Assembly: GCA_014281115.1 (NCBI GenBank)
Contig: JACONQ010000016.1
Span: forward strand, 62,001 to 126,000
Direction of reading: 5' to 3'
Length of the DNA stretch: 64,000 bases
Source of the DNA: Laburnicola sp. R22_1
Lineage: Eukaryota; Ascomycota; Dothideomycetes; Pleosporales; Didymosphaeriaceae
The position numbers were made by a program, and so were the translations under genes. The notes under the pieces are model-generated. The model saw nothing but the letters and a program-made list of their open reading frames with translations. It made no database searches and had not been told where the DNA came from. Below, one piece after another: positions 1 through 11,334 of the stretch (position 1 is the first letter of the stretch; each line of letters begins with the position of its first letter).

Positions 1-2187
1 GTAGCTATTAAAGAGGACTTATTTACCTCTAATAAAGCTCTCCCTTCTATTAAAGATATTTATAATCTACGGTACCGCACTTATATATCTCTAAAAAACT
101 TTAGCCTAGAAATACTTAATTTACTATATAGTTTGCGTTACCCTTATATAACTAAGTAGAGCTTATCCTATCTAGTTATATTCTAATATGCGCCCTAGCC
201 AGCGCCCTAATATATACTCTATTATCTGCTCTAGCTTATAGTGCCTACTCTATAACTAGATAATACTCTTTACTACTCTCTAGTCTCTAGATATATACAA
301 ACTAAGCTTACTAATAGCGCCTAGATAAATATACCCTAAGGCAGACACGCTTCTACTATCTCTAGTATATCTAAGCTAAAATGCTTTGCAAAGCTACCTA
401 ATATTAATAAGTACTATAGAAAAGATTAATCTAGTTCTAGTATTAAAGATTAGCTAGAGAATATGCGCAATAAGATCTATATAAACACAGACTATTACTA
501 AGGTAATAATAATAAGGAAGATTAAAATAACCTTATAAAAGCTATTTTAGTCGCCTTAAAGGCGCGCCTTAAAAGGTAGCGTAAAATTAGCATTAAATAA
601 ATTAGGCCCTTTAAGAAAATTATAGACCTAAAGCACTCTTTAAATTTCTAGAAGAGACTTATTATAATCCCTTTGCTCTCTAATAGATATATAAGAAGTT
701 TTATAAGCTCTTTTTCTCTAATAAAATAAACGTCTAGACGTTTCTATAGGCTTTTAAAAGTCTAGCTAGGAAAGGTAAACTAGATACAAAGACCTAAAAG
801 GACAAATTACAACTTAAGTTAACTAGAAGACTTAAGTTAATGCTTTAGAAAGAGATAGAAGACTCTAGTATTAACTACCTAGTAATTAAACACTAGATAA
901 CTACAGCTAGCCATACTTTTTATAATAATAGTATAATAAACCCTTTCTAGGCGTATATAAGAACTTCTTATAAGATACTGCTCTTTAGATTAACACTCTT
1001 ATATATAGTAACTAGAAAATAAACACCCTATTTTAAACTTACTCCTTTTTTTAACTCTTTATAATTAGACTAAAGTATAGTGTATAAAGCATAACGCCTA
1101 CTTTGGCTATAATAAGAAACTTAAAGGCCTACACTTACACTACTACCCTAAGGTAGCTATATAAATAAATATAAAAGTAGAGAATAATCTTAATTTAAAT
1201 AAACTTAGTATTGCCTACTACTCTAATTTAGAGGCAGGTGATGTATTAGATAATAAGGCTTTAAATACACGCTACTAGACTACTCTAACCTAGTAGCTTA
1301 TATAGGAGCCACTAAACTAATTAATCTAGACAAACTATAATTTTAACTATAAAATATAGATGCTAAACCGAAATTGCTGCCTATAGGCGGCAAGATAGTA
1401 AGGGTTTCTAAGCTATTTAAAGGCCCCTAGCTAGTTATACTAGTGCAAATTAAATTCTAAGGGTTAGCTTTCTAGTTATAAGCCTTAATAGACACTAGTA
1501 CTAGCGCTTATAACCTTATTACTTTAAGATATATAAAGGCGGTACAAAAGTAGCTTAAAGCTAAACTCCTCTGCCTAAAAATACTAATCTTCCTTAAGAA
1601 CTTTATAGGGAAGAAAAGCGCAAAGGTAGACACCTATTTTATAGCCTAGCTTAATATTAATAGATATAGTATTACTATATAGTTTGCTTTCTATAAAATA
1701 GGAAACTATAATTTTATTATTAGTAGGAAATTTTTTAAGCAAGCTAACTGCCTAGTTAACGCTTAGAACCGCCGCCTTTATTAGAAAAATAATAAGAATC
1801 TAACCTTTACTAGCAATATTATCCTGCTATAAACTTTTCTACTACCTAACCCTTTCTACTAGGATAACGCCACCTAATAGAATAGCCTACTTAAAAAGTA
1901 GAACTATACCTACTAAATAACTTACTTATTAAAAGTCGACTAGAGCGTCTCTAAGAAGATCTCTATCTAGCTTCCTAGCCCTACTATCTTAGCTATTAGA
2001 ACGTACTTAAAGGCTTACTAGAAACTAAGCTATAAGGATGCCTTTAACAAAGATAGTAGTGTTAAGACTATTAAGCTGCCTTCCTTAGATAAGGAACTAT
2101 TAGATAACAAATTACCTTTTGGTTACTCTGTCCCCACTACCTAAGGAAGCCACTAGTAAGACTAGTTCCTAGAAGTTATATAATGTA
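1..2187. mobile_element. Decayed LTR-retrotransposon remnant (gag and protease relics)
   Basis: This stretch is AT-rich, dominated by cta/tag/taa triplets, and has stops in every frame. Conceptual translation across stops still shows retroelement traces. Around 1470-1540 a '...ALIDT-S-SAYNLI' string resembles the active-site loop of Ty3/Gypsy aspartic proteases (LIDSGAS-type). Around 1560-1760 'KVDTYF' and 'NYNFIISRKFFKQANCLV' resemble the rest of that domain. Around 340-600 there are gag-like relics. Excess TpA with few CpA/TpG is the expected result of RIP, a known ascomycete genome defence; assigning it here is inference. No reverse transcriptase or integrase could be recognised, so the copy is deleted or too eroded to read. 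Confidence 0.6.
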
Positions 2188-2230
2188 CCATATGGGGATT
2201 TGCACTATATGGGGATTTGCACTATCTAAG
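2188..2230 (+). repeat. Left terminal inverted repeat of the Fot1-like element
   Basis: Forty-three bases match the reverse complement of 3990-4032 with a few transitions. The repeat contains an internal direct duplication of the core GGGGATTTGCACTAT, at about 2194-2208 and 2211-2225. Doubled transposase binding sites are common in this superfamily, so this pair may be one. Confidence 0.85.
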
Positions 2231-3989
2231 TTAGATCTACCTACTTCGCAACCCTATAACTTTTGCTATAGGCTATAAAAAAAGCTCTAAGGCGACTTAA
2301 AACGAATCTAAGATACAAGATGCAATCTAAGCAATTAAAAAAAAGACTTCTCTAAACTATACGCTGCTGCTGCGTACTTTAAAGTTTCGCGTTATACTTT
2401 AAGCCAGAGAATGGCTAGAGGACAATTACACTTATAGGCCGCTATATACTAATAAATCCTCTTAATTATAGAAGAGAAATTATTAATTAGATAGATTACA
2501 TGTTATACTACAGCTAGAACGCCTCTCTTACTATTATTATTGCTAGAAATAGCTAAATTACTGCGCGTGCGTCGCGTCTAACACAACTCTAGATCCAAAG
2601 CTATTACTAAAATAACTACGCCTATTAGCCACAAATAGATATATCGCTTCCTAAATCGCTATCCTATAATACAAGGTATCTATGCCCGCTAGCTAGACAA
2701 TGCGCGATTTAATAGAGCCACGTTTAAGGTAGTAAAAGGCTAGTTTAATACTATTACTACGCTATTTAATAAGTATTTATATAAACTTTAAGATATGTAG
2801 AATATAGACAAGTTAAGTTTTAGGGTTAGAGAGAGCTAGACAACGCGTGTACTTATTTCTATTAACTATAACTAGAAGAATAAGATTATAAAAGGAAAGT
2901 AGAAGTGAGTAACTAATATTAAATGTATTAACGCTACTAGTTAAGCTCTCCTACTACTCCTTATCTTTAAGGGCCAGAACCTTAATATAAGCTAGATTCT
3001 ACCTAAAGCACCTATTAACTAGCACTAGGGAGTTAGTAAGAATGGCTAGACATTAAATATACTTAGTCTACATTGGCTAGTTAAGATATTCGAGCTATTA
3101 ATATAGAGGGAAGAGGTTACCTATTAATAACTTTTAATTACAGATAGCCATAGAAGTTATATTTAAGACAATTTTATTGCGCACTATATAGAGAATAATA
3201 TTAATCTCCTTATTATACTGCCGCACTGCTTATATATTCTTTAACCACTTAATATTAGGGTGTTCTCTGCATTTAAGCGTGCGCACGTATCTGAGACTAA
3301 CTAGGTCTCCTAACTTAGCTAGTAGTGTATCTTATATTAAGAATAGATGCGGATGTTTAAAAGGGCTTATAAGAAGGCTATTATAGTTAATAATATCCTA
3401 GGTAGATAGAAAGAAGCTAGCCTAATCCCTTTAGATCTAGGGAAGTTTCTAAAGTAGCTACCCTTATTAGACCTACAATAAGCCTTAAAGCCACGCACAC
3501 TAATAGAATAAGACAATCTAGACTTTGCCCTACTAAAAAGCTCGCCTCTAGATAGTACTAAGCTTCGCGAATTAAACGTGCGACTTAATACTATGCTTAT
3601 AGAAGTACTAGGGCTTCTATTAGAGGCAAAGCGCTACGTTAACTAAGTAACCTATATAGTAGAAACACAAAATGCTAAGCTAGTTTTACTTTATTAATAG
3701 CTAAAAGAGAAGGATTAGATGCTCTAGTCACAAAAGAAAAGAACTAAAGAGAAGAGAGTCTAATTAGAGAGTAAATACGTGTATAGCACGCTAAAGGTAT
3801 TAGGGGTAGTTTGAGATACTAAGGCGACGCTAGTCGCAAAACGACTACCCAGCCGTCTATAAAAGTAGCTAGTAGAGGAAGCTAATAATAGCAATAGAAC
3901 TAATAAGTTTAAAAATTAATCTAAAGTGTTAGAGGAAAAATTAGATAATGTAATAGCGAGTAAAACGCAGTTAAAGAAGGCAAGACTCG

Positions 3990-4032
3990 CTTAGATAGTA
4001 TAAATCCCTATATAGTGCAAATCCTCATACGG
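3990..4032 (-). repeat. Right terminal inverted repeat of the Fot1-like element
   Basis: Inverted partner of 2188-2230, read on the minus strand. Differences from the left arm are G to A or C to T changes such as TATGGGGAT versus TATAGGGAT, as RIP would leave. The flanking TA at 4033-4034 pairs with 2186-2187. Confidence 0.85.
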
Positions 4033-4034
4033 TA

Positions 4035-5680
4035 CGTTAGTAGGATTTGGGTCTTACTTTTAACCCTAGACCTAGAGACTATAAATTTACTAGAGAAGCT
4101 AATTTATAAATTAGGCAGCTCTTACCTATAGAATTAACTATTTAATTAAAACTACTCTGGCTAGAATAATCTAGATTAGCACCCTTCCGCCCTACTAAAT
4201 TACTAACTAGGAAGAAGAACTTAGCATTACTTACTATAGTAATGGCCCTAAAAATTATAGCGCTGCCTATTATAGCGGCAGATTAGAGAATAAAGAGCCT
4301 GCCTATTATAATAACCTCCCTAACAACAACCCTAAATTTACTAACCTAATTAACTCTAAGTCTAACCTCTTATAAAAAAAATACTTAGATAATAAATCTA
4401 ATAGTAAACTACCTATTAAAATCTTCTAGACCGCTAATAATTAGAAGCTGCCCCCTGACTATTAGCCCTTACTCTAATCCACTAGTTACCTAACTTATTC
4501 TACTCTTAGAGATACCCTAAGTTACTAAAATAGATAGCCTAGTTTACTACTAGTTAAGCAGCTTCCTAGCTAGCCTACTATACGTAGGCACCTATTACTT
4601 TTAGCGCTCTTACCTTTAGTAGCTCTTTTACTAGCTAGCTTACTACTAATTTAGTAGCACCCTAACTAGCATGCGCATATAGAGTACCTATAATTTTTAG
4701 TACCTCTACTTTTAGATATTTCTACTGCTACTAGTAGTACCACTCTAATTAAAAACTATATAGTTAGATTAGCACGTTTTTTAATGCTCTTTTATAGTAC
4801 TAGAGAATATTATATAATATAATTACACCTACGCGTAATAAACTAACTAGAAAATTTTTAGCTAACTATATTTTTATATAGTGTTAGAGCTAAGAATACG
4901 CTTTATTAGTAAAATACTAAATACTAAGATATAGTTTCTACTACATTTTTTTACTAATTTACTAATTTACTCCTAATAACTTTCTTTAATATTTCTACTA
5001 AATAGCAACTAAATTAAAACCTAAGGCTACTATTAGAACTATAGGGGCCTATTGCCCCTATTACAACCTTCTTTAGCCCTAAAATAGTACTAGTTATGTT
5101 AAAAATTCGCTAAAACACTCTATTTTTATGTACTTTTCTTCCTATTTTTAGATCTTAAAAGGGGGATTATATAATAGTTCTGTGCTAGCCTCCCTACTAA
5201 GCACATCCTATTACCTTTTTTTATACCCTATTTCTCCTATTTGCGCCTTTTACCTTCCTAAAGACGCCTTTCCTAGTTAGTGTTAGCGTGTGGCTAGCGT
5301 AGGCCTATGCCCTACGCTGCTCTCTATATAAGAAAGGGCCCCCTATGTCCCTTTCTTATCCACTATCTTAGAATAGTCTTAATTTAACTAGCTCTTTTAA
5401 CTATCCTAGCTGTCCTAGAGAGGTTTGCTCTATAAGGCCGTGTACCGCCCTTATAATGCGCACATCTGCGCACAGTTAAGCAGTCTTACTAGAAAAAAAA
5501 TTTCCTAATATATAGTAAAGAGCTAAAGTATAATATAATAATTATAAAAGCTAATTATATAATAGCAAACTATAGAATAGTAACTTTAAAGTTACTATTT
5601 AACTATAAAACTTTAAAGGGCAGCAAAATAGGCTATTAAAGGGCGGTAATAAGAGAAGTAGGATAAAAGCTAGTGCCTCT
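4035..5680. mobile_element. AT-rich transposon debris with a probable LTR at its right side
   Basis: No open frame survives here and composition matches the left block. A purine-rich run (AAAAGGGGGATTATATAATA, near 5157-5176) resembles a retroelement polypurine tract. It is followed by a segment of about 290 bases that could run TG...CA (about 5183 to 5476) and contains a TATA-like CTCTATATAAGAAAGG at about 5322-5337, as an LTR promoter would. I did not find a matching second LTR in the window. A short GC-richer patch at 5280-5470 escapes the TpA skew. The block ends at about 5680 against the MFS pseudogene. Confidence 0.45.
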
Positions 5681-5689
5681 ACCCTACGT

Positions 5690-6537
5690 TCTCATTGTAA
5701 CCCACCACGACGAAGCTCACACATGGCGACCGCGCTATGATACAGCGGTGGTCCAATCAAGGGAGAAAAGTGCCAAAACAGGCCATGACTGTTGCTTCGG
5801 CCGCGACCGCCGAGGCCCCATGGATCTCATATGTATCCACGAGATAGTTATTAGTAACAAGAACGCTCAATATCATACTGAAGCCAATAATGGCGGTTCC
5901 CAGCAGCGGTACAAGCCAATGAACGTGCCTTTGCGCAGTCCATCCGTACAGCAGCAAGCCCACAGGGAGCATGACCGAACCAATGAACATGTGAAGTAGT
6001 CGATGGAAAGGCTTGAATTTTCCGTGTCTCCTTTCCATGCGTTTTAAGTAACGATCGGAAGTGAGACCGTATAAAGCCATGCCAGCAACATTCCCGACCG
6101 CTACGCACTCGTCAGTTCAAATGGACGTGGAACGCTGGACTGGAACTGACCTCGTGCAAGGAAGGCGTTTCCTACAGCTACCTCTGAAAACACATAGTTG
6201 CTTTGCATGACATCCGCCAAGGTCGTAAGAATAAGGTAGGAGATACCGTATGTATACCCCGCGTAGATAGCCACAATAAAAAGCTGAGCAGAAGTAAACA
6301 GCATCCTAGCTGGCCGAAGGAATAATTTCAAAACTGTAGAAGGGTCGATTGAATCCGAGTTGTGCGTTGGCCGAGGGTTTCCAGCATCTGAGTCCCGCTG
6401 CAGCTTCTCGAGCGTGCGCTGAAGTATCTTGATTTTATACGTCTCTTTAGAGAAAGCAAAACGAAAGCACTGTCACCATAGCCACAAGTATGACTACCAT
6501 CCAGACGCCGCGTCTTATTGGGTATGTTTCAGAGGTA
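5690..6537 (-). pseudogene. MFS (DHA1-type) transporter, C-terminal part, frameshifted
   Basis: Minus-strand translation gives successive pieces of a 12-span major facilitator of the drug:H+ antiporter type. First come 'RRGVWMVVILVAMVTVLSFCFL' and 'KETYKIKILQRTLEKLQRD', the end of TM6 plus the central loop. Then comes 'LFTSAQLFIVAIYAGYTYGI' (6331 down to about 6175) and then 'ALYGLTSDRYLKRMERRHGK' with three more membrane segments (6080 down to 5760). An apparent 50-base intron (GTCAGT...CTGAC...TAG, about 6160-6110) still separates the last two, which argues for a once-functional gene. One-base shifts break the frame near 6440 ('FL' versus taa) and near 5757 (before 'LIGPPLYHS'). The last membrane segments are missing at the transposon edge. 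Confidence 0.75.
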
Positions 6538-8351
6538 CTTCTCAAAGCGTGCACGTGGCTCCTGCAGTCAGCGGGAAGTCCGAGTCCGAGTCCGGGCCTA
6601 ACAGTGATAGATAATACGCGGGGGCCAAAACCTCGTTGTACTTATCGTAGAATCTTTCTTTCTTATGTGTAGGAGGCACAGTGCCTTGCGGTATTGTTAT
6701 CCAGTCAAATCAAACTCCCTAATAACCCTACCCCTGACGAAACCAGAATTAAGACATGCCAGATGTAGCCCTCTACTCTGGTACCAATGCGCTTGCTATC
6801 TCTCAGATAATTAAGCGAAAATCTACACTGTTGTTGTCCTGATCTCGAGGTTTTCCCCATACTTCCTTCCTTCCTGTTCGCAGAAGCATTTGTCTTCACG
6901 CGTTATAGCTAGCACAATTAGAGTATGAGACAAGGGTATGGTATGCACGCTGTAAGCCCACACTGCATACATATATACCTCTGAATGGCGCTAGAAAACG
7001 ACCTCAGGCAGCGAAACCCAACTGCAACTCCATCGCTAATCCAATCCATACTAGTCCACCCCAAGAGCAACAAATCCCTCCCCCAACTTACCACCTACCG
7101 TATCCAACGTACACAGTACAGTACGGAAAGACCATATGCATATACGTATGGCAGCCCTCTTTTACTACGGAGTGCTTGTTTCCGTCTCAAGACAGTCACG
7201 TACTTATACGAGCGACGCCGATACATAGCTACCTACAGTTATGCAACGAAACGACCAGACGAAGAAAAGAAACCCCCAATCCCAATCCCAATCCTCAGAG
7301 GTACCGTACGTACCCCACGCGCAACGCGCTCGCTCGCTCCTCCCCTCGCTGTGTGGTTGTGCTAACCACCAACCACACCACACCACACCACAACAATACC
7401 TTACGTACGAGATAGAAGTTGTTGCGTTACAATTGCGCTACAGCTACAGTTCCCCCACGAAACCGCACCCAGACCCAGACCCAGACCCAAGTCCAGACGC
7501 TAGAATTGGAATTAGAATCGCGTTATCAAACTGCAGCAACAGCAGTTCACTCCAATCCCTCACCCCCACAAAAGACATAAAACACATGCACATCCCTACA
7601 ATCTCCCAGGGCGTTCATGACTCCACTCCATTCACGCACCCTATCCCGTTCTATTCGATTCGATTCGGCAGTACTCCTACCACGGTGTACCACCTACCAC
7701 CTACCACCTACCGCCTCCTACCCACCATACCCACCACACCCACCATCCATACGCCCCAGCCCCAGAGAAGGTCGTCAATGATCCAACCATCCAGCCCGCA
7801 CTGCACAGACTAACGTTCCATCCATACATCTACATCTCCATGTGCCGTGCCGTGCCGTGCCGAGCCGAGCCGAGCCGCGCAAGTGAAGCCGCAAAAGCAT
7901 CCATGCATGGGTGAGGATTGCGAACCAATAGGATAGATTACGGACGGAGTGGGGGAGATAAGGTAGGTAGGTAGGTTGTGTATGTATGTATGACGTGGTA
8001 CGTACCTGTGCCTGTACCTATACAACAAGCTGTATAGTGGGCGCCGCTCCAGGAGAAAGGAGGAAACTACAAGCAAGGTCCAAGATACGAATTCGAACAA
8101 AGGTTTGTTCCCTACCATAAGTCCATACCGACATGTCATGTCATGTCATGTCATGTGAAGCGCGATCAACAGGAAAGAATCGAGAACCGCAGAGCCAATA
8201 CAAAACGACGCGCGCTGTGCAAGTTTGAGAGTTTGAGTCAAACGGTCGGTGCATGCAGCGTAGGGTAGATGCAATAGGCTATGCTATAATACAAGCGCCC
8301 ATCTCTTCACCCACGTCCCAAATCCAAACCCAACTAGGTACCCATCTTATC
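6538..8351. other. Intergenic region with simple repeats, no supported gene
   Basis: About 1.8 kb with no convincing protein. Short tandem repeats include CCAGAC units at about 7468-7490, ACCACCT units near 7688-7712, GTGCC/GAGCC units at about 7841-7878, GGTAG units near 7963-7976 and CATGT units at about 8131-8157. Open frames here are proline- or serine-rich by-products of this composition. The stretch lies downstream of AIM18 and may hold its terminator, which I cannot place. Confidence 0.5.
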
Positions 8352-9683
8352 TCACAACACCCTCCCCTCAACCGTCCCCACCGGCCGTTCCACAATCCCC
8401 ACACACCCCTCCACGATATTCCTCCTCGCATCCTCCGAACTCACATTCCCCCCACTCAAATACAACCCCCAAACCAGCCTACTAACCCGCTCATCCCGTA
8501 CCGTCCCCAACCTAGCCATCTCGCCCATCTTCTCCCCCTTATTCGTCTTAACCATAGGCTGGTACATAGCCTCGAGCGCCCCGTTGCCATCGCGCGTCAA
8601 AATGATGACGCTCCCTTTCGGCGCCTTGCCCCGGCCCTGAAACAAGTTCTTAAAGTCCTTCATGGCGAGGCCGAACGACTCGTCGGCGAACTCGCCCTCT
8701 TCGACGGGCTGAGGCAGCGATATCTGCTTCTGCTCCGTCGCCTGTTGGCGCAGGAGCTCCGCTTGTTTCCGGCGGACCTCGTCCGTGCGCGAGGCGATGC
8801 CGCGCATCCAGCCGTCGCGCAAATGTGCGAAATCGGTACCGCGCGTGGGCACGATGCGGAGCGCCATGTCGACGGCGTCGGGGCCCTTTCGGTCGAGGAT
8901 GGCATCCCACGTCTGCGCGCTCTTCTCCGGGTCGAGCAGCGCCTGGCGCAGCGCGTCCTTCTCGCCGGGGATCAGGGCCGAGGCGCTGGGATTCACCGTG
9001 TTGATGAGGTGGTTCTGCAAGCGGTGCAGCGACGAGGTGCGCACGTAGAGGCCGACGACGTAGACCTGCACGCGCAGGAACGACACTTTGCGTATGCCCA
9101 GCCCCAGCAGCGTGTACTCGGCCTCGCTGTGCAGCGCGTCGGGCCCCGACGACACGGGGAGCGTGATGGTCTTGGGGAAGTAGGGCACGTACGAGGTGCC
9201 CGTTTCGACGAGCTCGATGGTGTCGACGTCGGATGCCGTCGGATGGTCAGACGTCGCAGGCGCAGCGATGACCTTGTCCCCCGCAGCAATGACGACCTTT
9301 TTGCCCTGGAACTCGTCCGTCGCCGCGCGGGGAGAGTCGTTCTGGGTGCGGCTGGCGGCAATCCAATCCAGGGCGCTCGCCGGCTTCGTCTCCCCGGGCT
9401 TTCCGTCTTCGACGGGCAGGTCCCACAGCCGGACCAAGAAGATGGGCGCCACCATGGACAGGGCAGCGCCTAGAGCGAGCCAGTTCCGCTTCCGGATGGC
9501 TTTGGCACGGCGGACGGCCTCGGCGCGATGCAAAGAGACATGCTCGAGTTCTTCCAGCTCGCTCCGGGGCCGCTGGCGCTTGATCTTCTGCGAGGCCTGC
9601 CGGAGCTGTGACCGGGGCGCGGGCGCGGGCGCACGGAGGCAGCGGAACACCGGGCGGGCGGCGGGAATTCGTAGGGGTGTCAT
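8352..9683 (-). CDS. aim18: AIM18-like mitochondrial chalcone-isomerase-fold protein
   Basis: Single-exon ORF of 443 residues. The N-terminus is rich in Arg, Ala and Pro and acidic-poor, like a mitochondrial presequence. A hydrophobic segment at about 70-87 (LALGAALSMVAPIFLVRLW) suggests an inner-membrane anchor. Residues about 170-420 carry the chalcone isomerase fold: 'YFPKTITLPVSSG', 'LLGLGIRKVSFLRVQVYVVG', 'ALRIVPTRGTDFAHLRDGW' and a C-terminal 'GNGALEAMYQPM'. Yeast Aim18 is a family member located in mitochondria and reported to bind heme; fungal members are not thought to make flavonoids. The start is the first ATG of the frame and gives the expected presequence. It is transcribed divergently from NSE3, with 223 bases between the start codons. 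Confidence 0.85.
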   Translation of the reverse strand: MTPLRIPAARPVFRCLRAPAPAPRSQLRQASQKIKRQRPRSELEELEHVSLHRAEAVRRAKAIRKRNWLALGAALSMVAPIFLVRLWDLPVEDGKPGETKPASALDWIAASRTQNDSPRAATDEFQGKKVVIAAGDKVIAAPATSDHPTASDVDTIELVETGTSYVPYFPKTITLPVSSGPDALHSEAEYTLLGLGIRKVSFLRVQVYVVGLYVRTSSLHRLQNHLINTVNPSASALIPGEKDALRQALLDPEKSAQTWDAILDRKGPDAVDMALRIVPTRGTDFAHLRDGWMRGIASRTDEVRRKQAELLRQQATEQKQISLPQPVEEGEFADESFGLAMKDFKNLFQGRGKAPKGSVIILTRDGNGALEAMYQPMVKTNKGEKMGEMARLGTVRDERVSRLVWGLYLSGGNVSSEDARRNIVEGCVGIVERPVGTVEGRVL

Positions 9684-9906
9684 GGGGTCAACCTGGGGCG
9701 AGGCAGTAGCAGTGGCCGCATGGGAGGGGAGGGAGGGGATGGAGGGGGATGGAGTGGGATGCAGTGGGATGGTAGTGAATGTCTGCCGAGCTCGCTTGTC
9801 CCAAGAGAAAGTTAAACGCGTCGTGTCGCGTCGCCCGCTCCGTCAGCCCTACTGCTGCCCCACATCCGACCTGATTCACCCATTGTACATGACACATGAC
9901 ACAGCC
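9684..9906. promoter_or_regulatory. Shared divergent promoter region AIM18 / NSE3
   Basis: Only 223 bases separate the two start codons, so both promoters must lie here or overlap. The left part carries a purine-rich GGGAGGGAGGGGATGGAG run near 9722-9745. No confident TATA box is visible. Confidence 0.5.
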
Positions 9907-10945
9907 ATGCCACCGTCATCACGCAAGCGGCGCGCGGTAAGGAAAGCGTGGCATTTCTCTATCCGACATGGCAGTGCTGACAGCCGTAGCCGGCAGACGA
10001 CGACGACGCTACGCCGACACAATCGCGGCGCAGACGGCCAGCCACAGCAGACGACGATGACGATGAGGTAGACGAAGCAGAGGAGGAGGAGGACAGTGGC
10101 AGCGGCAGCCTTGCCCAGCTCTCCAAGAACCTGGTCCGGTATGCGCTCGCCTGCGAATACTCGCGCACGCCCATCAGGCGGCAGGACGTGGCGCAAAAAG
10201 TACTCGGGACCCACGGGCGCTCGTTCAGGCCCGTCTTCGATGCCGCCAATGCGCAGCTCATGGACATCTTCGGCATGCAGCTGGTCGAGCTGCCGAACAG
10301 AGAGAAGGTGACGATGCGCCAGAAACGCGGTACGCTCGCCGCCAGCCATTCTATGGAACCTCACATCTGACGAGAGCAGCCGCCGCAGCAACCGAGTCAC
10401 AGCCGAAAAGCAGCAACATTTGGGTGCTCCAGAACATCCTCGCCCCCCAGTATCGCGCGCTGGACATGATGGGCCCCGGCCGAGAGCCGGGTGAGGAAGT
10501 CACAGACGTGGACGGCGCCTACATCGGGCTCTACACCATGGTCGTGTCCCTGATTCTGCTGTCCGAGGGGACGCTGTCCGAGAACAAGCTCGACCGCTTC
10601 CTGAAGCGCATGAACGCAGGCGACACGACGCCCGTGGACACGACGGACAAGGTGCTGGCGCGCATGGTCAAGGACGGGTACATTGTCAAGATCAAGGACT
10701 CGTCGAGCGGGGAAGAGCTCGTCGACTACATGGTGGGGCCGCGGGGCAAGGTGGAGGTGGGCAAGGAGGGCGTGGCCAGCTTTGTGCGGACCGTGTACGG
10801 GCACGACGTCGAGGATCTGGAACAGCGTCTGGCGCGAAGTCTGGGGCTGGCGGGTGAGGGTGAGGACGGGGGCGAGGGAGGCGCGGCTGTGCGCAGGGTT
10901 GCGCGACCGCGGCGGCTGAGGCAGGACTCGGAGGACGACGCCTGA
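9907..10945 (+). CDS. nse3: Nse3, MAGE-domain subunit of the Smc5/6 complex
   Basis: I join three exons, 9907-9936, 9990-10329 and 10380-10945, giving 311 residues. Both introns (53 and 50 bases) have GT...CTGAC...AG signals, and the phases agree. After a short basic start and an acidic stretch (DDDD, EVDEAEEEEDSGSG), residues about 50-290 form a MAGE homology domain: 'LSKNLVRYALACEYSRTPIR', 'IFGMQLVELP', 'LYTMVVSLILLSEGTLSENK' and 'DGYIVKIKD'. Non-metazoan fungi have a single MAGE protein, Nse3. It pairs with Nse1 (RING) and Nse4 in the Smc5/6 complex, which acts in DNA repair and replication-fork stability. The 30-base first exon is the least certain part; its ATG and splice phase fit well. 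Confidence 0.88.
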
Positions 10946-11334
10946 GGGACGGAAGGCATACTACCACCTATACAAGCTATACAAAGATATCATAACATCA
11001 CAGACCATGGGCGCATTTGTCAGCATGCGGCAACTTGGGGTGGGAGTGGTGGCGGTGGTGAGAGCCGGAGAGGTGGTGGGCTAGTTCTAGTCGCAACCGC
11101 GGAACGCTCAGACTCGGTCCAGGCTAGGCGTCTTAGTAGCCGTCCTGTGTCAGCGCTCGTCGACACTCTTTTCTCTCTCTTTTTTCTCCTCCTCTCCTTC
11201 TCCACCCGCCGTGCTCCACGAACACCATCCTCGCCATCATCGCCATCACCGCCATCGCCGCCATCGCTCGTGTCCGCCTCGCACCATGCCCATCGCGCCG
11301 CCGCGCCGCCTCTCCTAGACACGATCCAAGCACC

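Larger units (their letters stand above)
2188..4032 (+). mobile_element. Fot1/pogo-type DNA transposon, complete ends, transposase destroyed
   Basis: The ends are 43-base inverted repeats at 2188-2230 and 3990-4032. They start CCRTATGRGGATTTGCAC and differ almost only by C/T or G/A transitions. A TA dinucleotide lies at each outer edge (2186-2187 and 4033-4034), the expected pogo/Tc1 target duplication. The interior, about 1.85 kb in all, matches the usual Fot1 size. Translated across stops it shows an N-terminal psq-type helix-turn-helix relic near 2310-2400, a 'WVTNIKCINA' block near 2905-2940, and a 'LLITDSHRSYI...NNINLLIILPHC' DDE_1 block near 3125-3230. Many stops rule out an active transposase. 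Mobilisation would need an enzyme from elsewhere. Confidence 0.85.

Noticed and set aside
8253..9473. Plus-strand frame of 406 codons opposite AIM18
   Set aside because: Composition reflects the complement of AIM18; no family features or start context.
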